DNA from: Trichoplax adhaerens
Lineage: Eukaryota; Placozoa; Uniplacotomia; Trichoplacea; Trichoplacidae
Direction: 5' to 3'
Length of the DNA: 64,000 nt
Assembly: GCF_000150275.1 (NCBI RefSeq)
Contig: NW_002060965.1
Span: 4,923 to 68,922 of the forward strand
The notes beneath the pieces were generated by a model. The model was not told the origin of the DNA. It did no database searches and saw only the letters and a list, made by a program, of their open reading frames with translations. The first letter of the stretch is position 1; each line of letters starts with the position of its first letter. Below are positions 1-13,600 of the stretch, piece by piece. The position numbers and the translations under genes were made by a program.

Positions 1-346
1 CCAACAAATGGTGTATCGGATTCAAAATCGCAATAAGTAGTGTAAGGACTGCCTAAGCTATCGAATAGATTATAAAATCCATTCTCGTTAGCTTGAAGAT
101 ACTCTTTGACTTCATAACAAGATTTAGCGCGATGCTTGATAACCACCTATCAACAGTAAAATATGATTTTAATACTAGTCCTATTAGTAGAAATAGTAAT
201 TTGCTAAAAATGTTACTGTAATCATGAAGCATAGCAACAGCAAAGAAAAGAGTTTCTTCATTAAGTATGTAGCTAGAATATACCGAAGAAAATCCATTGG
301 GTACAATAGCAGCTAGGATAACAACAAATGCGATCAATCTGGACAT
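1..346 (-). CDS. Secreted fibrinogen-like protein, copy 1 (5' part only; runs off the window)
   Basis: Two exons are visible, 346-284 and 146 down to the window edge. Exon 1 encodes a signal peptide (MSRLIAFVVILAAIVPNG...) and ends at a GTATAT donor. Exon 2 begins after a TAG acceptor and joins in phase 0. The mature start contains KSCYEVKEYLQANENGFYNL followed by a YCDFES motif. This is the layout of the N-terminal fibrinogen C-terminal-like subdomain: a Cys, a Gly-Phe/Tyr-Tyr turn, then a Cys-Asp-Phe/Met-Glu. It closely matches the complete copy at 3194-4038. The protein should be secreted and may act as a lectin-like or matrix protein; ligand and role cannot be read from the sequence. Intron 1 is 137 bases. 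The signal-peptide and splice model is firm; the family call rests on a short domain fragment. Confidence 0.7.
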
Positions 347-3193
347 TTTTCTAGCTAAAGGTAGAAAATAGAAAAGAAGACAAGCAGTAAAATATTGAAT
401 AGTATTCGAATTCGAACTGCAGTTCACACACTCTCTACAATTCAAACTGGAAAATATGAACAATTGGGCGCGATGCAGTTATATATATTGCAGGATTAAA
501 AATGTCTATATCTAATGTTATTGTTATACATAAACCTCAACACATCATAGACCGGGTATCAAGCTGATGGCGGTAATTAACTATCGCTTTACGTCTGATC
601 TTACATCAGCCTCTCTTTGATGCCCAAACATATTTTGTAATAATTAATTACAATGTAAGCTACTAAATTCGAGATTGATTTAGATTATATTATTCACTTT
701 CCTCTCTCTCTAAATGTAATTGAATAGACTAGAAAAAATTCTTCATCACCAGCTGTAACCTTTATTCTACTCGAGTAAACTTGTTAAAGTAAAGATTCTT
801 TCGTGTATATAACGGGATAACCGTATGCTGAATTATAAAGCGAACAATGAAGTGAGAGTTTTTTTAATTTTATCAGTTATCAAAATACGAACTACATTAG
901 CATCAAGTAAAAAAAACTTAGTATGGCGTACTGTATTGGCATATAGAAATGCAATGCTGAGGTACAAATTATCATATTTTCTACAAAGTAATTTAAAGCA
1001 GAATATCTACGTGATAAAATTAAGTAAAATAGTAGATAAAACTATCGCTAATTGATTATGGCTATTTTTATTTGATATCCAGTTAAGATATTAACACCAT
1101 GGCCACATTTTATACATCTTATTAAGGAAATCATTTCGATTAATATTGACATATGAAATAGAAAGTATTATAGTAGATAATGCGTACATAAAGTTTTTAG
1201 CAGACAGTAGTTGCTAATAAGACAACTCAGGTACTGTATGAACTACTTGTAATAAGTGCTTAATTAGGGCCACGACCGACAGCCTCGATGCTATCTTCTA
1301 GTAATTATGTACTACAATGTCATATCGTTAGTAAGATTCGCATTTTCGCCAGTTCTTGCATATTAGGCCTTAATCTGCTTTGCAAATAGTACTGGTCAAA
1401 GACCATTTAGAATAGTAAAATAAGAGCCTTAAATATAGTAGCATATAGACTATTACGCTTATCCAAAGGCTAATCATATAAGAGTAAAGATAAATACAGT
1501 ACGATGGTAAACTACTTTTACTGGACAAAACCACCTTTAAGGAACTATTACTAAGCATAGTATTGATACTAACTTGTTTCTAACTGTATCAACTAATGAT
1601 TATAAAAAGTATGCTGTAGGATTGACTATAAGCTATTTCAGCGGTTGTTTATTATTAATACGTGATCACTGCAGATTATAACAGATTGTGTGCCAAGGCT
1701 ATCTTGAAAACGGAGTATCGTTTACACGGAATAGAACAAATTACAACATCAGAATTAGCAGTTTCATTGGTTATAATAGTTAGCTCCTTACTCGATGAAG
1801 TAAAAATTTCAATTCCTTCAACAGCTGCTTAGCTGCTTTTTACTTGCCAAATATTAAGACGGCTTCTATTTTTATAACAATCAACATAAGAAATAAGCCT
1901 CAGTTTCATGTAGCCATTGCAAGAAAAATGAACATTTCATTAGAATACTAGTATAAAATTGTTGTAATGGTAATTTATTAAATTTCTTAATCAATTATCA
2001 TTTGATGATATAATTAATTGAACGATTACAACCATTACTGTATATATTGAGCGGTAAGCTCAAAGGCTGATATAAAATAAAATTTATAAGTTCCTTTGAA
2101 AAACTGTCCTACATAGGTTGTCTTATTTAAATGATTACAATAAATTTAGTAGCCTTGGCGAGACATGTTTAGTTCCAGCCTCGTTATGAAATCAGATCTT
2201 ACCTACTATTGATTATTTCCATTAGCAAAGTAAAGGATCTTGATGGATTTATTGACGAATATGAATAGAGTTTGGCTTTATGATTTACTTGCCGCTTAAA
2301 GTAGATTTGATTGATTGAACTATTTTGTTAGCTATGCTCACGTTCGTAGATGGTAGATGCGATTCTAATATTAATTAATTAATCAATAATCTCTTGTAAT
2401 TCAGTTTCCGATTGCAGTAGATCTTATTAAGAACTTCTACCGCATTATCTCCACCTTTTCGATAGCAGAATGTGATTCTATTATTGACTGAACTTTCGTG
2501 ATTCAATTTTCGATTGAAGTAAATCGGATGAACGATATTGCCTCCAGATTGATTATACTGTACTTTATGCTGTATAAGCTTATATCTGATTCTATTATTA
2601 TTATTCCATAACCAGTCAATACAAATGACGATTTATGGCAGACTGAGAGAGAGTTGAAGATACTCTGCTATTGATGTTGTTATTGTAGAGCTGTTGTGAT
2701 TTGGTTACCAATATTGGTTAGCAGAAATTAAGTTTAAAGCATTCAATTGATAAGGTTAAAATTAATGCAATACTAGGAATTCTCTAAGTCCATGAGTGAT
2801 CCATCGTTGATCGATTTTAAGTTTACATGATTTTGTTAGAAACTGCTAGTAACATTCATAAAAAATTAAACACGAATCGATAAACCTAAAAAATTTTATT
2901 ACATTCCTATTGGATAACATTGAGTATACAGCTAATATTTCGCCAATAATTAATAACAGCAATACGCTATTAAAAATAGGGCTGCCATTATTATACCGTT
3001 AATTTTAATCTATTTGGAAAATAACAACAGTTATAATAGCTATCTGCTGTCCAGAATCCACAAAAAAACTGAAATGATGCTTCTTATTTTAACCTAATGG
3101 TTACATGATAGTACTAACAAAATACATTATCTATAGTATTCGGTAGAGATGTTGTAAAATACGAAATAACCCTTGAAATACGAGATCCAATTT
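347..3193. other. Gene-poor spacer, left part shared with 4980-7150
   Basis: No supported exon. Much of this stretch is recognisably similar to the DNA around 5270-7150: the segment near 490-530 matches 5380-5420, 820-1070 matches 5590-5830, 1150-1300 matches 6030-6170, and 2170-2380 matches parts of 6220-6330 and 7020-7140. It therefore belongs to a duplicated block that includes fibrinogen-like copy 1. Short open frames at 825-1055 and 1370-1558 have no start context, splice partner or recognisable domain. Confidence 0.6.
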
Positions 3194-4038
3194 TTACTCG
3201 GCATATGCCCCACCTATCCACCAAGCAGTAGTTGAATTTTTGTTGGCAGTACAAGAAAATGTTGGATTATGAGAGTTATAGTAGCCAAACACGTCTTCAT
3301 TGGCTACAAAATTAGTAAAGCCAAATCTACTACAAGTAGTTGTTGCGGCACTAAGATCGATATGAAGATGATGTGAACTAGAAGCATAAAATGGCATCTG
3401 GCACTTTCTACATGATTGCCCTCTGATATTGATATAATCTACCTCTACACAGCCACCGTTTATATTACTGAGAGTAGAAGCACCTCTACATGCCGAGAAT
3501 CTTATATAGTCGCGACGATTAGCTAGACCAGTTCCTTCAATGATATTGAAATTGCATGTTGAACGATAATGTGTGGATCCATAAGAAGATAAAACAGAAG
3601 ACATATGATGGGATGGAAGGCGAAAGAGAGACATAGAGGTATGACATTCGCCTAATGGGATATTGACACTGAAGCCCTTATTATGTTGTGCTTTTTGAGC
3701 ATTTTCGAGAGTCATAGATTCAATTAATGTCCAAGCGAAAGGCGGTTCTGATTCGAAATCGCAAAAACTTCGGAACGGGTTACCGTTAGCATCATAAAGA
3801 GTGAAAAAGCCATTTTCAGTAGCTTTAAGGAATTGTTTAACTTCATAGCATGATTTAGGTTTGTGATGTGTCTACAGAAGCAAATGGCATTATTTTTATT
3901 ACAGATCGAAATCAAGGGAATTACAATAACTAAGGGTATACAAGTATATCCGATCTAAACTTGAGCTATTAGACTTACATTTGGCATGACAAGTGGTAAG
4001 AGAGCCACAATTGCAAAGAGAGACCAGATTTTGACCAT
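3194..4038 (-). CDS. Secreted fibrinogen-like protein, complete copy 2
   Basis: Two exons, 4038-3979 and 3871-3194, separated by a 107-base GT-AG intron in phase 0, give a 245-residue protein ending in TAA. Residues 1-20 (MVKIWSLFAIVALLPLVMPN) are a signal peptide. Residues about 26-75 carry a fibrinogen-like N-subdomain: SCYEVKQFLKATENGFFTLY, then FCDFES, then AWTLIES, the place where fibrinogen domains usually have GWTLVQ. The remainder is Cys-rich (CNFN, ACRG, GCVEVDYINIRG, SCRKC, TTTCSRFGF, FSCTANKNSTTAWWIGG). It does not resemble the calcium-binding C-terminal half of a true fibrinogen domain, so it probably forms a different disulphide-bonded fold. It lies between copy 1 and a dead copy on the same strand. 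Likely extracellular; binding target unknown. Confidence 0.78.
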
Positions 4039-4979
4039 CTTGAATTAGATAAGAAAGGAAATTTGTGTAACGCTACTTGCATAAAAATGATGCGGTTGTA
4101 TTCAAGATTGTGTGAGGAGAATGTAAGCTTAATTTCAATCGTGAGCGGTTTTATACTAAGAGTATTATTCTACTATTACAAGGCTCACTTGTGGACTACA
4201 AATACCTGCTGAGTTAATTAGAAGACTGCGGGGTCAAATTTCTATTTTCATTCCCTGTTCTAACTTGATATACAATGACTATTATATAAAATAGAATTAA
4301 AATTTTCTTCAGCCTAGCCTCACCAAATGATATCTGCCTCAATTTGATGGATATTAATTAAGCTAGTATGAAGCAGGTTCCCTCTTCTAAGTTTACAATT
4401 TATACCAAATACTATTTCAAGTATTTACTATTCCCTAAGTAAGCAAACAACATTGCCAATAATGCCAATTGCATGTGGCATTTTACATTTTTACACTGTT
4501 TACCCTTTAACTTTATGCGGATGTAAAAACTAATATAGAAAGATTGAACTTTGCCCAAGGTTGGATATTAAGTATAATCTGTCATTGTTGTATTATTAGT
4601 ACTGTGATCGCATTATTCTCTGCTGTTTTCTCAGTGCTCGTATACAAGCGTTCACGATTGTTAAATTGAAGTTTCTCTCCGGAGATTACAAGTCCTACAT
4701 CGCCAAGCAATAACTTAGGATCTACAGATATTGCGTCATTCGTAGCTTAAATTGTGTTTAGTGTTGTATGTAGTGAAATAAATTATTAGTTAACTGAGAG
4801 TTACTAAATTTATTTATTATTTAGTAGAGCATATATCTCAGCTAGCTAGTAATCAGTGTACCTTGTGAGCTACCCCTGCTCCGTCAAAATAAACTGAGCG
4901 GTAACAATCGCCACAATTTTCAAGAATTATGACCTTTAATTAATCATGCTGAAAGCTTGTTATTACTATAATTCATTTA
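4039..4979. other. Upstream region of fibrinogen-like copy 2
   Basis: No exon seen. This AT-rich stretch should contain the promoter of the minus-strand gene that starts at 4038. I could not single out a TATA box or other element with confidence. Confidence 0.4.
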
Positions 4980-4984
4980 CTGTA

Positions 4985-5260
4985 CGCCATTAATATTCCT
5001 AAGCTATCAAATAGACTATAAAATCTATTTTCGGTAGCTTGAAGATACTCTTTGATTTCTTAACAAGATTTAGCGTGATGTTTGATAAACTGCTAACAGT
5101 AAAATATGATTTTAATATTAATTTTATTAGTAGAATAAGAATTTGTTAAGAATGTTACTATAGATAGCATAGCAATAACAGTAAAAGGAATCTATCCATG
5201 AAGTAAGTAGCTAGAATATACCCGATAAAAATCCATCGGGTAGCTAAAGATGAACTTAAG
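4985..5260 (-). pseudogene. Dead copy of the fibrinogen-like gene
   Basis: The minus strand repeats the start of exon 2 of copy 1 almost codon for codon (KSC, then EIKEYLQATENRFYSLFDSLG). The Tyr codon after the first Cys is TAA here (TGT TAA GAA), so the frame is closed. Similarity stops after about 40 codons, and the signal-peptide exon near 5190-5250 survives only as scraps because most of its codons are deleted. The flanks match those of copy 1, so this is a decayed tandem duplicate rather than an inserted cDNA. Confidence 0.75.
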
Positions 5261-7673
5261 AAAAGATGACATGCAATAAAATATTAAACAGCATTCGAAT
5301 TCGAACTGCAATTCCCATACACTCTCTTTAATCTAAACTGAACAATATCGATAATTGGATGCCATACACTTATTTATACAGCAGGATTACAGAAGTCTAT
5401 ATCTAATGTTATTGTTATACATCAGAAGTTGAGGGCGGTAATTAATTATCAATTTAGGTCTGATCTTATACTAGCCTCTCTTTCATGCCCAAATTGTTTT
5501 TTGCAGTAATTAATTATAATATAAGCTACTAAATTTGAGATTCAGATTACATTCATTATTTTCTTTTCTCTCTAAATATAATTGAATAGACTATGCATGC
5601 TGAGTTATCAAGCGAACAATGAAGTAATATTTATTTCTAAAGTTATCATCGGCTATTATCAATATACCGGACTATATCAGCAGCAAGTACACAAAAACTT
5701 TGCATAATGTATAGATATAATCGATAGCGCAATGCTTAGGTATAGCTTTTCATATTTTTTAGAGAGTAATTTATAGCATAACTTCTTCGTAATAAGATTG
5801 ATAAAAATAATAGATAAAATAATAGAATGCAGCCTTCGCATGTCTATGTAAGTACGGCTAATTTATAGTTGTGATGAAATTTCATTGTAAATGAACGAAA
5901 AATCATAATAGCTGACCACCGTTGCTTAATCATTTTTTGTCCAATTTTTTTTGATATCTAGTTAGATATTCATAAAACAGCTGTATACAGTACATCTTAT
6001 TTAGGTGATCATTTCGATTAATATTGACCTACGGAATAAAAGATATTGTAGTAGATGATGCATAAATAAAGCGTTTATTAGATAGTTGCTTCTAATAAGA
6101 TAACTATAGTACTCTTTGGGCTATTTGTATGAAGTGTTTAAGGCTAACTAAGGTTATGACCAATAGCCTCGAATTATTCCTATTTGAATAATCACGATGG
6201 CTGCAATGCGGAATATGCTTAATTCCGAGCTCATTTTAAAATTTGAATCTTGCCTACTAATTACCGTTTTCACTGACATAGTAAAAAGATCTTGATGACT
6301 TTATTGATTAAGATGAAAATGATTCTGTTGAATGATTCACTGTTCAAATGAGAATAAATCCGATTGATGTGCTGTTGTTTACAGTATACTGTCATTTTTA
6401 TAGATAGTAGTTGTGGTTCTATTATAATCTGGTATAATTTTATAAACTTTGATGATTCAATATTTGTTAAAGTAGATCTGATTGATTTTATTAAAATGAT
6501 TTGTGGTAGATTATATTCTCGGCTTTGTAGTTACTTGAAATTTCTATAATTACGCAATAAAATTTCAAAAATCAAATTACGATTGTATCGATTGTAGTAA
6601 GATTCTAATTTTCAAAACCTCGTTGCTTTTGTTAGTTGCATTTATAAAGTGTTAAATACTAGCAGATTGGACCGAAAAACTTTATTAGATTCTTACACGT
6701 TTTAAAGCTAATAACAATCTTATATACGAGTATATCGCTAATTCTAATCTACCAGTCCGTAAAATAATTATAATAGTAAAATTTATTTGCTATCCAAGGT
6801 AGATAATAAGAACTATATCGATGCTACTTGTTCTGATCTTATAGTTGTGAGAATTTAGTTAGACGATGTAGAAAATTATATTGGTTATGCCATTTCATCA
6901 TGATACTGTAAAATATGCAATTGTATAAAAGTCGCTGAGGGCGCATTGAATTATAGTGACTAGGTCATATATGTAATTCTTTAAATCAACCGCTATTAAG
7001 ATCCGTAGTTCAAATAATTATAAGTTGAAGTTTATATCGATTTATTCATGGATGAAATTGAATAGAGATTGGCTTTATGATTTACTTACGGATTGGACTA
7101 AATACGATTGATTGGACTATTTCGTTGATTATGCACATGTTTAAATACTGGTAATCAATCTCTAGTGTTAAAATTAAAATTGCATATTGAAGTAAGAATT
7201 TGTTAATTATAAGATACCAAATAATGATGCTCATAATTTCAAAAGATATCTTTCTAGATTGCTAATTAATAGCGTTCATGAGATATTTAATTAAATCAAA
7301 AATTATAAGACATTACATGCCCTAGAGATGAAAAGCAGTTGTTAGATGTAGTTTGTACATAAGCAATTTATACAAAGGATTTTAATATATTCTGATTTTA
7401 ATCTATTCGTATGCAATGATTTGTGTCTTTTCTTTACTCAAGCACAAATATAAATGGTATGAAAAATCGATATACCAAAAGTATATCGATGAATACATAT
7501 TGTCGAAAACACATAAATACAAATTTACTTTTTGGTACATAAGTTACCGGTAATTTTTGCGAATTAAATTAATTGAAGACATCTTCGCTAAATAAAACGA
7601 ATGCTTGAAATATCAGCTTCTTTTAGTATCGCATATTTGTATCATATAGATTCGTTTGCGTTTGAATTTTAAC
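5261..7673. other. Gene-poor spacer, second half of the duplicated block
   Basis: No supported exon. The sequence from here to about 7150 parallels 470-2400 in the same order, with small insertions and deletions. The open frame at 6364-6549 is a chance frame in AT-rich DNA. Confidence 0.55.
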
Positions 7674-10600
7674 TTATTTATCTCGATTTAATATGGTTTC
7701 CGCGACCGAACGAAGACCACAAGCAAAGAGAGCCTTTACTAGTGCCAACTTTGTAAATGTTTCACCCATTAACTTACAATGTGAATCGAGCATGTCTACA
7801 CACTGTTGATCAGTATCATTACTGTTGTCTTGAGAAATTTTCTTAATGTTAGTGTTGGTGAAATCTAACTCTCTAGCTAAATTTTTCCAATCAGGACCTA
7901 CTTTCTTAGAAATGATATTGATATAGGAGCTTGCAGCTACAAATTTACAGTATTAACAATTCATTAAATTTCAATTTACTCTTACATTAAGCTATCCGTA
8001 AAGCATTTGTAAATTCATTTAATGCATACTACTAAGCACGATACAGTAATGAAGTTAAAAAACAAATAGCAGCCGGGAGACAAATTACATTTGGGATTAA
8101 GCTCAATAATGTAAGTAGAGTAAAAATGGATAATGTTAAATTAGTACGGTCATAAACTTACGCGAATCCGGGCTGACGATGTAAATATCAACTTTTTGAC
8201 CTTCGATATCATCAATTTGTCTTAGAACTGCATCATTTCTACCATTATCGTCCGTATCTTCTACTATCGCAGTCACAAGGATAAATATAAATGTTTAATA
8301 AGAGCAAATATAGGATTGAAGAAATTGTCTAATGGCATGTCTTAAAGGTAAGTTCATTAATTTGGCGGTACAAGGCACATTGAATGCGTTCGAGCGAAAA
8401 CTAAAATCATTTCTGAGCTAATATAGCCCGATTTTATCAGTGTTGGTACCGTACAGCTGTTTTATTTTAAAATATATGCGGTTGTTTGCTAGCAGTAGAA
8501 TTTACATTAAGCTTTTTAATTGACGACGTTAAAGTCAATGCGCATATTAAAATGGAAGGGATTGAATCAGTAAACGATAAAGCTAGTATAGCTAGCACTT
8601 TAAGTCATCTATACAGAAATGAATTAAACTTTTTAGTCTACAGTGGGCTAGACTAGGAATTTCTTACAGACTTAATATTTATTGATATTATACACGCAAA
8701 GAAAATGAGGGGAACTGATGTATAACTCAGTGTAAGAAATTATCGATTTACTAATAAATACGAAAGCAAAATTAGTTCCGTAAATCTAATAGCTCATTTA
8801 CGTCAAGTACTACAAGAATATAAATCAAAATCCAAGAATTGCGAATTAACTAATGTTTATCAAAATTTATCCAGCAAGGACGCGAATTTATCACTAATTA
8901 ACTTACCGGATGACATAACCCACTTATGGATAGATCCGCATTCATAAACATCGCTGCAATCGCAAAATATCACATCGGAGCTGCCATCGATAGGATTAGA
9001 TGCAGGATTAAAGAGATTACAGCTAGGACATTTTATAAAGTAAGAACAATCTGATTTTTCACATCTTGGCATCCTTTCTTTAATCAGGGATGATAGTTTA
9101 TTCCGAAGAAATTCATATGGCTTCTTCTCATTTATGGATTTTTTCACCTTTGCTTCTATTTGTAGCTGTAATTGTGGTTTATTTGGTACCATTCGATAGC
9201 GATATTGGATACCAATATAGGAACTCTCTTTTTTAACTACAATATCATAACAATCTTCTTTCAGCCGATATTTTGCACACTTGTAACGTGGCTCAATCTC
9301 TGACTTTTTCCATTCTTTATAGCAAGATACAAGTAAACAAAATAAAATGCCATCAGGAATATAAGGCATTTGTGATGGCTTAAATCCAACGTAAAGCCAT
9401 CCTGACACTTTAAATCCCTGGCAATCAAATTCTTGGCTATTTGAACGAAATAAATAGGGCACGAAATACTGATCAGGACAACCATCATCTTCTTTACTGA
9501 CCTTGCAAATAATGTCATAAGATTCCATTAAATCTAATAAAAATTTTCTTTCCTTTTCTTCTACTCCGAGCTTGTCGAATTTGTCATTAATATAGTGTTG
9601 CGACATGATTCCTGTATTTCGAGCAACTTCATATTCTGCATTTATTGCTAGTCCTTTACTATCAGGTTTATCTAACTGAATAATTGAACGAAATACATTT
9701 AATAGCCATTCAACTTGAGTAACAACTTTTCCTTTGACAGGTTCTTTTTGGCAATAAACGATTTCTCCTAGATCATGAAGATAGAGTAACATTTGATGAA
9801 TATCTTCAATGCCGTCGCATAATTTGTATTCTTTGGCTAATAGCTCGATTTCTTCAGCTGTCATAATTCTGCTAACACTCTGATTTAACTTTGTATGAAA
9901 CTTTGCCGCTTCTTCATTAAATCGATCAGGAAATGTATGTAATATAGCTGCCATAATATACCATTTAAGTGGAATTTGAGAGAAACGATCAATGAAGGGT
10001 TGATGATTAACAAAGTCCCTTAGAATATTATGTAATTGTCCGCAATTTTTTTGACGCTGCAATCGCGTTTCTTCACTGTTATCCTTGTCATTACAGTTAA
10101 ATATAATTCCAGATCCATATATATGATCAGCATAAGAAGGAAATTCTCGAAGAATAGTATTTTTAAATATCTCAAATCTTTCTTGACAGGCCTTTTCGTC
10201 ACCTAATTTATCAGCGTGTGTCCCGACTAAAATAACCATAGGCCAAGCGATATCTTCTAAAATATCATCTATTTCGGCCTTTGTCCTAGCAATACTTTTA
10301 CTACTACCTATAATTGAAGCAAGCCATTCTTGTAGGGCTTCCAAGTATGTCATTTCAGTATTATTGCCTTCTCGATTAACGACATGATTGTTCATATCTT
10401 GAGACATATCTAGGACGAGAAGATAAATGCAATTGTGCGATAGGAATGGTTGATGAGTTATGTGATAAATAGAATGACCAGCAAAGTCCCATAGTTTACC
10501 GTAATGGCAGTGATCTATTACTGAAGCTTGATCTGATTCAGAGCTTCCTCGAAAGTAATTCTCAAGAAAATCTAGTGGAATCATGTCTTCATCAGCCGGC

Positions 10601-13600
10601 ATAGCCTGAGGACTGGTCTCGACGAGATTGCTTGCATAAGCAGTACTATCTAATCGAATTAGTGGCGATGGTGTCGAGGATTCAATATCATTCAAGCTGG
10701 AATCAGAATATGATTCCTCTTCTCGTATTTGGCGTTTAACAGTTTCGATCGCTGTAATGACTTTTCTAGCTAGAACTGCTTTAAAATCATCAACTGATTT
10801 ATCATCCATGTTATAAGTGACCAATTTGACAAGTTCTTTTGTAATTACTGCTGCTGTTGTCGCTCCAACTGCTAGAATCAAGCCTTGTCGTATAAAAGCT
10901 TGAATAAGACATGATTTTCCAACATTTTGCGGACCGGTTATCATGATCCTAATAAAGTCATTACGACAGGATCCGCATCTTCTAGCTTTAACATAGGCTT
11001 CCTTATATTCTTTTTCTTAGGATAAATATGAATATTAAATATGAATAAAGAACGAATAAAATTATTTTATTCATGCTTCATTTTCAATTAACTTTAGCTA
11101 TAGTATTCTACGAAGTAATCCAATCTGTAAATCTGCACTACAATGCATTTAAAATTATCTCAGTTTGAATCTAAATACATAAGACAACGGTACGAATTAA
11201 GGCTGTTGCCAATCCTAACAACTGTACAACCGTATCTATGGCTATTTAACTACTCGATAAAAATAATGACTCTATTGGTGTAACTTAGAATACCTTCGGC
11301 AGACTTCGATGCCTTTATATTTTCGTCTTGAGTTTTATCTTCCTGTTCAGCTAATGGCTCTTCTCCTACATTAAATGAATATCGATCTTCAGAGTAACTT
11401 ACGTCATTTTAATTCAAAAATTATTTATAACTATATTCCTCGAGCTGATACAGTAAAGGCTAGCGATAGTAGCAAAATTCTTTACCTTTAAGAATGCTTT
11501 CTATACTGATCCCACAGTATCGTAATGCATTACATAATTCGTTAAGCACCTTATCGTCATGCTGAGGTAGTGTTTCTAATAATGTTTTCATGCTCCTAGA
11601 ATGGAAGTAGGCTTAGTTTAAGATCTCGCCTTAAAGTGATTTATTTTAGTATCAAATACGGTGTTTCAGTTCACTACTACTTCCAAATAAATAATGTGAA
11701 ATAATGATAGCAAATATTAAAATGCTAACTCATGGTCATTTGGTTTGGCAAAAATAGCAGATTGTTGAGATGGAGTTAAAATTTCTTTTGATCGCAGATA
11801 TGAAGTAACCGCAGCGAAATTTTGTAGACAATCTCTGCTTTGTAGTGCGTAAATGTAAATTCGGTTCTGCTTTTGCTCATTAAATGTTTCAGAAGCCTTT
11901 TCAGATGGCAATTTAGTATCAGATGTTGCGGCATCTAGACATTGTAGACGATTAATACCATTACTTGCTCGTCAATGAAAGAAATAATGATCGCATGCTC
12001 ATGGTCATGACTGCTGTATTAACAAGTCTGGCGATTAATAAATTCTCACTGTTGGTGGATACTACACCTTTGTATATGTCATAACTGGAATTCTCTGAAT
12101 CTACTGTATCTTCTTCGTCTATATATAAAAATAAAATCAAATTTAAACTCTAATGTAAAGATTGAATTTTCTTACCTAGAAAGGGTTCAACGTTCGACCA
12201 CTAGAACTACGTTTTAAATGCAAAGTACAATCTTAATTAGATTACTAACCTTCAGTATCATCTGTTGCACTAATTCTGGGATCTACATTTTCCAAGTCTA
12301 TAAATGTTTAGATAAAAGGATAACGTAATAAGTCTAATTAGCATAGGCTTCTAAATATCGATTATCGCATAAATGAACTCTAATTTTCTCAGACTATGTA
12401 AGTATTAAAAAATATATTCGCTCCGTCTATTTAATGAAGTTTTGATTTTCAGTGCTTTATAGTTGTAATGGCTTGACTGTGTGTTTGTTCATAACTTTAA
12501 AGAGTCTTAATTTTTAAAGTAGTTGTATACCTTGATAAAATTCTTCCTCGTGAATAGATTCATCATCAATCTGATTGCCTAATATTATCAAGAAATCATA
12601 AGATGAAACTAACTGAATCAAAGACTCACAATATAGCTACTAAGGTAAGTCAATTTCAGCGGGAGTATACTACAATGCATTACAACCACATTTATCGTAC
12701 ATTAAAATTACCTTCAGAGGATCCACGGCCATCGCCGTAAAAAAGCTTCAATCTAGCTTCTACCAGAGACAAACGATGCAAAATATTAGTTTAGGCTCAA
12801 AATCCATAATGAATAAAGACATAAACGTTTGCTAAGGTATTGCATTGCGATTAGTAATTAGAACTGTACCTTTAACACCAGGTTCACTTTTGCTTGTAAG
12901 GATTTTGCTTGATGGACTTTCTGATTATAATTATTTAGAGTAGAGAAAGTGAGCGGTGGTAATTCGTATAAGTTTACATACCAGTATAAGAGAAATGCTC
13001 ATTATACCGTACTTTTGATAATGCTTTTAAATTCTTCTTCATCTGTAGAACTTTCTTGTAGCTTAGCTTTAAATGTCGAAAATTTCGAAAGGGTATTTTA
13101 GACTGACAAAATTTATAACAGCAAAAGGTATAAAAAAAATATTGGCAATGAAATCGATTACTACGATACCTTTACTAGAAACGATTTACCAATATTAGAG
13201 AAATGTACAGAGTATATTTATAGGTTAAGATGAATTCATGAAATATCAAAAATGCTAGGTACTTGACAATTATAATCAGATGGTTGCTAACTAGGATGAA
13301 GTTCTATTTTCCAAAATGATATGATTGCAATTACTCGACTGCATGGTTAACTTTAATTAATCATAATATTAAAGCGGTTGCATACCTTGATGGAACTTTC
13401 CGTCTTTAACGGATTTGTTATCCACTAGCATATCTAATAATTATAAATAAATATATTGTCATTAATTGTCCTGTTGGAGGTACTAAATTAGATTAATTTA
13501 GCAGGAGCATACTGTGATATTACATAGCCATGTTTATCAAAAAAAGGAAATTACCTCGAGAGGACTGAACTTTAGTATCAAAAGAAAGTTTTATTCTAGC

